The translations under genes were made by a program, and so were the position numbers. The notes under the pieces are model-generated. The model was not told the DNA's origin. It searched no databases and saw nothing but the letters and a program-made list of their open reading frames with translations. Shown one piece after another: positions 46,269 through 52,254 of a stretch of DNA of 52,254 nt (positions are counted from its first letter, which is position 1; each line of letters opens with the position of its first letter). Source of the stretch: a virus; IMG/VR virus record IMGVR_UViG_3300024344_000020, positions 1 through 52,254 of that record; one strand, written 5' to 3'.

Positions 46269-48218
46269 ATGGCAGTAGAACAAGGAATAGCAATATCAAT
46301 TGGTGGTGGTCTTGATAAGACCTCTTCATCTTATGACTTGTTTAAAACTCCTGGTGTTGCTACACGTTTAAAGAACTTCGAGGCATCTCTTCACGGTGGT
46401 TACCGTAGAGTAAACGGCTATCGTAAATTCTTATCTAGTCCTGTGATAAGCGTTACTATAACGGATGGTGGTACGGGATATGACGCAGGTACAACTGTAG
46501 CATTCACTGATGAAGACGGTAACGGTAGCGGAGCAGCAGGGACAGTTACAGTTGTTTCTGGTGTTATTACAGCTGTTACAGTTACGTCAGGTGGTACTGG
46601 ATATCAAACACCGCCCACTATATCTTTCCACTCTACGGGAAGCCCTGTAGATAAAGCAGTAACGGTAGCGGTACTAAATACAGAGCTAACACCTTCTGGT
46701 GGTACAACGCCTATTAAAGGTGTATATGCTTATGCCGAGGGTGGTTGGGCTTGTCAGAACGGTAACATTTATTGGTCTGAGGACGGTTACACTTGGGCAC
46801 AAGTTAATAAGGACTACGGTACTTGTTCTTCAGGCGGACATACTACACAGCAAACGTGCGAGGAATCTAACGCCACTTGGACAGCTGATTGGGCGACTAC
46901 TACAGATTTATCTACAGCAACAGCTGTATCCCTAAACACAGATGGTAGGTATAACTTTTCAGAGTACATCCCAGCTTCTGTACCTAACGCACGTATCACA
47001 GCAGTTAATGGCGCTGACGCTCCAGTATACTTAGAGACTAAACTAGATAGTGGTGTACGTAAATTTAAGTTCTATAGAGGGCTATATGACGCGTTCGGTT
47101 TATCTAAGTCTACGCCAGTGTATGCTGATATCCCTAAACCACAATACGTAACAACTCACGATGACCACACGGTTATTGCAGGTTGGACAGATAAACCTGA
47201 AACGTTATATTATAGTACTCGTTACGATGACGCAGACTTTACAGGTGCTTCAGCAGGACAAATTAATACAGGTGACGAGCTAACGGGCGTAAGAACTTTC
47301 CGTAGTGAGCTCGTAGTATTTGGTAGAAATAGTTTAAGTAAGTTACTAAACATCAGCAGCAGTACCAACATTTCTCTAGTGGATATCACAAAGAACATTG
47401 GTTGTGTAGATGGTTTTTCTATTCAGGAGATTGGCGGTGACCTAGTATTTCTCGCACCTGACGGTATTCGTACAGTGGCTGCAACAGCCCGTATTGATGA
47501 TATTGAGTTATCCTCTATCTCACACAAGATTCTACCTATCATTAATGATATCGTGAATAACATTCATAGATATGATTTATCTTCAGTTGTTATCCGAACA
47601 CAGAATCAATATAGATTATTTTACTGTAACGCTACTACAGGTAAGCTAGCACAGAAGGGTGTTATCGGCACATTTAAGATTAGTCCTCAAGGTTTACCAG
47701 TATGGGAATGGGCAGAGACACAAGGTATTTCGGTATCTACATTAACTTCTGGTTTTGACAGTCGTAACGTAGAGAGAGCGTACCACGGTGACTACCAAGG
47801 TTATGTGCATATGCATAACGTAGGTAGTACATTTGATGGTAGTCTTATCGATGCTGTATATAAAACACCTGATATTGACTATGGTGATATTGGTATTAGA
47901 AAGACACTACACTTTACTAAGTTATCTATCAAGCCAGAAGGTGAAACAGATATTAACTTAGATGTACGTTATGACTTTGAAGACCCAGAGATTCCACAAC
48001 CTGCGGTATTCCCTTTAGGTTCTATCTTAGCTCCTTCACTATTTGGATATGCTATCTTTGGTACATCTAAGTTTGGTACACCAGAAGTACCTATGAAACG
48101 TTTGAACTTATGGGGTAGTGGTTTCTCTAATAGCTTTAAGTTCTCAAGTAAAGACACACATCCACCGTACTCAATCCAGGGTATGTACGTAGATTTAATT
48201 CCATCAGGAAGGAGATAA
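46269..48218 (+). CDS. Tail tubular protein B (gp12-like nozzle)
   Basis: A 649-residue protein with gp12-like start (GGGLDKTSSSYDLFKTPGVATRLKNFEASLHGGYRRVNG) and conserved phrases such as TGVRTFRSELVVFGRNSLSKLLN, GGDLVFLAPDGIRTVAATARIDDIELSSIS and NQYRLFYCN. It is shorter than T7 gp12 (794). Two insertions stand out: residues 58-120, a beta repeat with two GGTGY motifs, and residues about 184-210, a Cys motif like that in the preceding protein. It builds the tail nozzle. Confidence 0.9.
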   Translation: MAVEQGIAISIGGGLDKTSSSYDLFKTPGVATRLKNFEASLHGGYRRVNGYRKFLSSPVISVTITDGGTGYDAGTTVAFTDEDGNGSGAAGTVTVVSGVITAVTVTSGGTGYQTPPTISFHSTGSPVDKAVTVAVLNTELTPSGGTTPIKGVYAYAEGGWACQNGNIYWSEDGYTWAQVNKDYGTCSSGGHTTQQTCEESNATWTADWATTTDLSTATAVSLNTDGRYNFSEYIPASVPNARITAVNGADAPVYLETKLDSGVRKFKFYRGLYDAFGLSKSTPVYADIPKPQYVTTHDDHTVIAGWTDKPETLYYSTRYDDADFTGASAGQINTGDELTGVRTFRSELVVFGRNSLSKLLNISSSTNISLVDITKNIGCVDGFSIQEIGGDLVFLAPDGIRTVAATARIDDIELSSISHKILPIINDIVNNIHRYDLSSVVIRTQNQYRLFYCNATTGKLAQKGVIGTFKISPQGLPVWEWAETQGISVSTLTSGFDSRNVERAYHGDYQGYVHMHNVGSTFDGSLIDAVYKTPDIDYGDIGIRKTLHFTKLSIKPEGETDINLDVRYDFEDPEIPQPAVFPLGSILAPSLFGYAIFGTSKFGTPEVPMKRLNLWGSGFSNSFKFSSKDTHPPYSIQGMYVDLIPSGRR

Positions 48219-48222
48219 AAGA

Positions 48223-49875
48223 ATGGGAAATTCATATACGAGACAGTCATCTTTTTCTGATGGCGACACTATTAACTCAGGCTTATTCAACGATGAATAT
48301 GACCAGTTAGTACTTGCGTTTAGTAGCACAACAGGACACACACACGATGGTTCAACGGGTGAAGGCGCAGCTGTCACAAAGGTAGGTCCAGCACAAGATG
48401 TTATTGTATCGGGTACTACAGTATTACCTAAAACATCTAACGCTATTGACCTAGGCTCTTCTACTTATAAGTTTAAAAACGCTTACTTTGCAGGTAACAT
48501 TACAGCCGATGGCTCTATTACTTATAACGGTAACGTAGTCTTAGGTAGTGATGCTGCTGACACAGTAACGATTAACGGCACTATTCAAGGTGGTTCATTA
48601 TTATTTGAAGGTGCTACAGCAGACGCTCACGAACTTACGTTAGCTATCCCTAACGCTACTTCAGACATTACTGTTACGTTACCTAACGCTACAGATACTT
48701 TAGTAGGTAAAGATACAACAGATACATTAACTAATAAGACATTAACATCTCCAACTATCACAGGTAACACTACCTTTAGTGATGGTGCTTATGACTTTGA
48801 TATTGCATCTCACGATGGTACTAACGGTCTTAAGTTAGGTAGTACATTAGTTACAGCTTCAGCAGCTGAGTTGAATACTATGGATGGTATTACCTCTACA
48901 ACTGCTGAGTTGAATAAGCTCGATGGTTTTACTGGTGCTGTTGGTGACCTTAACTACGCTAAAGACTTAAACGCTACTGGAGTAACAACCTCTGAGTTTG
49001 ATATCTTAGATGGTCTAACAGCTACCACTACAGAGCTTAATTTGATGGATGGTGTCACAGCTACAACGTCTGAATTAAACATCTTAGACGGTGTTACAAG
49101 CACAGCTGCGGAACTTAATATCCTTGATGGTGTTACTGCTACAACTGCAGAGCTTAACATTATTGATGGTGTTACTGCTACAACTGCAGAGCTTAACATA
49201 ATGGACGGGGTTACATCTACCACAGCTGAACTTAACATAATGGATGGTGTGACATCCACAGCTACAGAGCTTAATCTTCTAGATGGTATAACAGCTATCA
49301 AAGATGAAGATGATATGACATCTAATAGTGCTACATCTTTAGCTACACAACAATCTATTAAAGCATACGTAGATGCACAAGTAGATACGGCAGATACGTT
49401 AGCTGAGATGACAGATACAACTATCACATCTCCTGCTGATAGCCACTTCTTAGTACACAACGGAACTAAGTGGGTCAACGAAACAGGAGCTACTGCAAGA
49501 ACATCGTTAGGTGTAGACGCAGCAGGTACAGATAATTCTACAAATGTTACCTTAACAGGTACTAGAGACTATGTTACAATATCGGGACAGGCGATTACTG
49601 TAGGTGAGATTGATATTGGTGATGATACAAACTTAGCAGCTGGTACAGGTATTACACTCACAGGTGATTCTCTATCGGTTGATTATGGTACGGCTGCTGG
49701 TACAGCGGCACAAGGTAATGATTCAAGATTATCAGATAGTAGACAATGTAACAATAGTTTTGATAGTGCTTCAACTTCAAGAACAAACTTAGGCTTAGGT
49801 ACAGCAGCAACTTCAGCCTCTACGGACTTTGATGCTGCAGGTGACGCTGTTGCTATGGCAATCGCTCTAGGTTAA
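48223..49875 (+). CDS. Tail fibre/structural protein with 13-residue repeats
   Basis: A 550-residue protein. The first 60 residues (SSFSDGDTINSGLFNDEYDQLVLAF...GHTHDGSTGEG) are typical of tail-attached fibre proteins. At residues about 211-357 there are some ten repeats of the form ATTAELNIMDGVT (13 residues), then ATQQSIKAYVDAQ, NSDSRL-like and TSRTNLGLGTAA patterns. These repeats form trimeric beta or coiled structures. It begins 4 bases after tail tubular B. Confidence 0.85.
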   Translation: MGNSYTRQSSFSDGDTINSGLFNDEYDQLVLAFSSTTGHTHDGSTGEGAAVTKVGPAQDVIVSGTTVLPKTSNAIDLGSSTYKFKNAYFAGNITADGSITYNGNVVLGSDAADTVTINGTIQGGSLLFEGATADAHELTLAIPNATSDITVTLPNATDTLVGKDTTDTLTNKTLTSPTITGNTTFSDGAYDFDIASHDGTNGLKLGSTLVTASAAELNTMDGITSTTAELNKLDGFTGAVGDLNYAKDLNATGVTTSEFDILDGLTATTTELNLMDGVTATTSELNILDGVTSTAAELNILDGVTATTAELNIIDGVTATTAELNIMDGVTSTTAELNIMDGVTSTATELNLLDGITAIKDEDDMTSNSATSLATQQSIKAYVDAQVDTADTLAEMTDTTITSPADSHFLVHNGTKWVNETGATARTSLGVDAAGTDNSTNVTLTGTRDYVTISGQAITVGEIDIGDDTNLAAGTGITLTGDSLSVDYGTAAGTAAQGNDSRLSDSRQCNNSFDSASTSRTNLGLGTAATSASTDFDAAGDAVAMAIALG

Positions 49876-49891
49876 TTAATAGGACATACAA

Positions 49892-50209
49892 ATGGCAAAT
49901 ACATTTCAAAGAGCGGTAAACGCTAACATAGGTACAACCCTAGAGGCGGTACACACAGCTACTACTAAGACAGTAGTCATTGGTTTAACATTATCTAATG
50001 TAACAGGTGGTTCAATCACAGCAAGTGTACAACTAGCTACATCAGGTGAAGACCCGTACATCATTAAGAACATTCCTATCCCATCAGGCTCATCAGTTGA
50101 GGTTATGGCAGGTAATAAGATTGTGATGAACAGTGGAGATATTATTAAGGTATCAGGCTCAGCAGCAACGTCTGTTGACGCTACGATGTCATATATGGAG
50201 ATAAGCTAA
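49892..50209 (+). CDS. Small virion protein, fibre region
   Basis: A 105-residue beta-rich protein (TKTVVIGLTLSNVTGGSITASVQL...YIIKNIPIPSGSSVEVMAGNKIVMNSGD). Proteins of this size and pattern lie among fibre genes of many marine phages and are probably small virion-associated jelly-roll-like proteins. Its last base overlaps the next start. Confidence 0.7.
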   Translation: MANTFQRAVNANIGTTLEAVHTATTKTVVIGLTLSNVTGGSITASVQLATSGEDPYIIKNIPIPSGSSVEVMAGNKIVMNSGDIIKVSGSAATSVDATMSYMEIS

Positions 50210-51537
50210 TGCCATACGTAGGAAGAACTCCAACAGCGTCACCTATTGACTCTAGTGATATTCCAGATAACAGTATTGATGCTTCTAAGATTGTAGATGG
50301 AAGTATACAAGCCGCAGATTTAGGTGCTGATTCAGTAGGGGTATCAGAACTAAGTGCTACAGGTACAGCCAGTAGTTCAACATACCTTAGAGGTGATAAC
50401 TCTTGGACTACGCCATCACTAGGCGGTCTATCAGATGCCACAACAACAGCAACATCTAACCTTGGCTTAGGCACAGGAGCAGTAGATAGTATTACTACTG
50501 GTGATTATAATGTGGGTGTTGGTGATAATGCTTTGACTGCTGTTACTACAGGTGGTCATAACACATCTTTAGGTTTTAACACTTTATTTAGTGTTACTGG
50601 AGGTGAAAAGAATACAGCAATAGGTAGAAGTGCCTTGTATGCTACCACTAGTAGTAATAATACAGGTATGGGTCACGAATCCCTTAGGTTTAACACCACA
50701 GGTTCTGACAACACAGCGGTAGGTTATCAAGCCCTTTATTCTAACACCACAGCTGGTGGTAACGTAGCAGTAGGTAAGGCTCTGTATTCAAATACTACTG
50801 GTGCTTCTAATGTAGCAGTTGGTTTTGCAGCATTAAATCTAAATACTACGGCATCTTATAATACTGCTATTGGTAGAGATTCTTTAAAGAGTAACACCAC
50901 AGGTTCTAATAACACAGCTACTGGTTACCAGAGTTTGTACAGTAACACCACAGGAGCTAACAATACTGCTGTTGGTTACAACGCAGGTGACAACATCACC
51001 ACAGGTTCATCTAATATCATCATTGGTTCTGGTGTAGATGCTATGAGTGCTACTGGTTCTAATCAGTTGAATATTGGTAATTGGATTAAGAAAGAGGGTA
51101 ACGCTATTGATTTATACCCCTCGGGTAGTAGTGATAGGTGTCTTAGAGTGGAGTCCAACGGCAAGATTATGGTTGGTGATGCAGGTAACACTGAGTTAGT
51201 CAGGCAACTTCATATTAGTTATTCTTATGTATCTGGTGGGGTCTTAACCTATTCCTTTAATTTTACAGACTTAGCACTACAAAACGGTGTAACTGATATT
51301 GCAGACAGAAACTCTTTTATGTTCTTCGTGAATGTGACCAGTTATCTAGGAAGATACATACACGGAGTAGCTATAGTTGATACTAATGCAGGTCACAGTA
51401 TAAGCTTTGCAACTCTTCATAACTCAACTTTAACAGCTAGTATGTCTATAAATGCCAGTACAGAGGTTATCACTCTCACGGTTAATGGGTTATGGGCTAA
51501 CAGTACTAATTTTATGGGTCGTATAACAGCGGCTTAA
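50209..51537 (+). CDS. Tail fibre with GxxNTAxG repeats
   Basis: A 442-residue protein. The N-terminus YVGRTPTASPIDSSDIPDNSIDASKIVDGSI is a common fibre start. Residues about 95-265 hold repeats of the form TTGSNNTAVGYQALYSNT (17-19 residues), as in trimeric adhesins and fibres. Residues 300-442 form a distinct beta-rich domain that probably makes contact with the host receptor. It ends two bases before AGGAGAATATA of the next gene. Confidence 0.85.
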   Translation: MPYVGRTPTASPIDSSDIPDNSIDASKIVDGSIQAADLGADSVGVSELSATGTASSSTYLRGDNSWTTPSLGGLSDATTTATSNLGLGTGAVDSITTGDYNVGVGDNALTAVTTGGHNTSLGFNTLFSVTGGEKNTAIGRSALYATTSSNNTGMGHESLRFNTTGSDNTAVGYQALYSNTTAGGNVAVGKALYSNTTGASNVAVGFAALNLNTTASYNTAIGRDSLKSNTTGSNNTATGYQSLYSNTTGANNTAVGYNAGDNITTGSSNIIIGSGVDAMSATGSNQLNIGNWIKKEGNAIDLYPSGSSDRCLRVESNGKIMVGDAGNTELVRQLHISYSYVSGGVLTYSFNFTDLALQNGVTDIADRNSFMFFVNVTSYLGRYIHGVAIVDTNAGHSISFATLHNSTLTASMSINASTEVITLTVNGLWANSTNFMGRITAA

Positions 51538-51549
51538 TAGGAGAATATA

Positions 51550-51807
51550 ATGATTTCAGATTACTTAATAATGAACCAATTTCAGTTCCCACAGGGAGTA
51601 GAAGAAGAGTTTTTAATAGAGCGAATGAGAAACATCAGAGATGCCGAGCTAAAAGCAACGGACTTCTGGGCATTGGCTGATTTTACAATTACAGATGCTC
51701 AAAAAGAATATAGACAGGCGTTGAGAGATTTACCAAATAACTTTACACCTGCTATTGACGAGAATGGTCAGTTAATAATGACAGACTTTCCAACATTAAA
51801 CGCATAA
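51550..51807 (+). CDS. Possible tail fibre assembly chaperone-like protein
   Basis: An 85-residue protein. The pattern MRNIRDAELKATDFWALADFTITDAQKEYRQALRDLPNNF resembles phage tail assembly proteins (R..LL..TDW..L.D..L....Y RQALRDLP). Such proteins assist fibre folding or are minor tail components. It lies between two fibre genes, which supports the reading. Moderate confidence. Confidence 0.7.
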   Translation: MISDYLIMNQFQFPQGVEEEFLIERMRNIRDAELKATDFWALADFTITDAQKEYRQALRDLPNNFTPAIDENGQLIMTDFPTLNA

Positions 51808-51824
51808 AAACAGGAGAAAGAAAT

Positions 51825-52052
51825 ATGCCAAATGAAGAAGTGGTACTAGATGTACCAACAGCAGAAGAAATTTCACAGCACTACTCAGCTATGCTTGACT
51901 CAGTAAACCTAATCAACGCTGGTAAGCCAGAGGATATGGATGACGCAGACTGGACAGATACAGTCAGTAGAAACCAAGAACACCTTACGCTTATGCTAGA
52001 GAAGGATTTCTGGACTGACGAAGATATGACAGCAGTAAACGCTGTACTATAA
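51825..52052 (+). CDS. Small acidic protein in the fibre cluster
   Basis: A 75-residue acidic helical protein (PTAEEISQHYSAMLDSVNLINAGKPEDM...). AGGAGAAAGAAAT precedes the ATG. Its position between fibre genes suggests a fibre accessory or chaperone; no family is recognised. Confidence 0.65.
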   Translation: MPNEEVVLDVPTAEEISQHYSAMLDSVNLINAGKPEDMDDADWTDTVSRNQEHLTLMLEKDFWTDEDMTAVNAVL

Positions 52053-52082
52053 ATACATACATAATATTAAGGAGATTGAGTA

Positions 52083-52254
52083 ATGGCATTAACTAAAGTA
52101 ACCGCAGGGGGTTTACCTTCTCCTTTAACAACAGAGGTATCACTTGGCGATAACGTCAAGGCTAAGTTTGGTGCTGGTGATGACCTACAGATTTATCACG
52201 ATGGTAATCATTCTTTTGTTCAAGATACTGGCACAGGTAACTTATATATCAGAG
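52083..52254 (+). CDS. Tail fibre protein, N-terminal part (3' end outside window)
   Basis: 57 complete codons follow ATG 52083, with AAGGAGATTGAGTA ahead. The phrase FGAGDDLQIYHDGNHSFVQDTGTGNLYIR is a hallmark of marine phage tail fibres. The frame is open to the window end. It is probably the N-terminus of the protein whose C-terminus lies at 2-394; the middle is missing or the two are separate copies. Confidence 0.82.
   Translation, partial: MALTKVTAGGLPSPLTTEVSLGDNVKAKFGAGDDLQIYHDGNHSFVQDTGTGNLYIR

Noticed and set aside
48954-49478. 174-codon minus-strand open frame with repeats
   Set aside because: The repeats are the antisense image of the AELNIMDGVT fibre repeats; there is no ribosome site.
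1-52254. CRISPR array, insertion sequence, integrase or complete tRNA
   Set aside because: No spaced direct repeats of CRISPR type, no transposase or recombinase motif, and no full cloverleaf seen while reading both strands.

Overview
The window is an AT-rich, gene-dense genome of a tailed phage with a short tail (podovirus type). It reads as nearly complete. It has a T7-like replication set (family A DNA polymerase, primase-helicase, gp2.5-like SSB) and a podovirus virion set (large terminase, portal, scaffold, HK97-type capsid, tail tubular proteins A and B, several fibres). I recognise no phage RNA polymerase, integrase, CRISPR array, insertion sequence or complete tRNA. Instead there are near-perfect sigma70-type promoters, so transcription probably depends on the host polymerase, as in the RNAP-less marine members of the T7 supergroup. 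A Gram-negative, probably marine host is suggested by a lipobox protein with a spanin-like layout, a TusE/DsrC-like auxiliary gene, and an array of Fur-box-like palindromes closest to the Vibrio/gammaproteobacterial consensus. The host assignment is inference.

Layout. (1) 1-13923, plus strand: the C-terminal end of a tail fibre, small lysis-type membrane genes, then virion and ejection genes including a 2271-residue giant protein. (2) 13889-36138, minus strand: a long early and middle region. Read in transcription order from 36138 downwards, it holds a regulator-like first gene; a run of many microproteins with GP88 and DUF932 genes; SSB, primase-helicase, DNA polymerase and PD-(D/E)XK nuclease; class I ribonucleotide reductase with an HNH gene between its two subunit genes; a TusE-like gene; more small genes; RusA, a second putative nuclease and a ParB-like protein; and finally a glycosyltransferase and a methyltransferase. 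(3) 36139-37118: a divergent control region of about 1 kb with a leftward promoter, tandem palindromes, four Fur-box-like sites, direct repeats and a rightward promoter. (4) 37119 to the end, plus strand: terminase small and large subunits, portal, scaffold, capsid, tail and fibre genes. A second copy of the 38-bp rightward promoter sits in front of the portal gene.

The last gene (52083 onward) is the N-terminus of a tail fibre, and the first gene (2-394) is the C-terminus of one. The window is therefore probably a circular or circularly permuted genome opened inside one fibre gene, with some of that gene missing. The most unusual content is regulatory. Five copies of a 15-bp palindrome, AATAAAC(A/T)GTTTATT, lie only in the early control segments (33.4-36.2 kb), and the Fur-box-like array lies between the two divergent arms. 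Many genes of 24-57 codons, each with a good Shine-Dalgarno and usually overlapping its neighbour, are included in the list.
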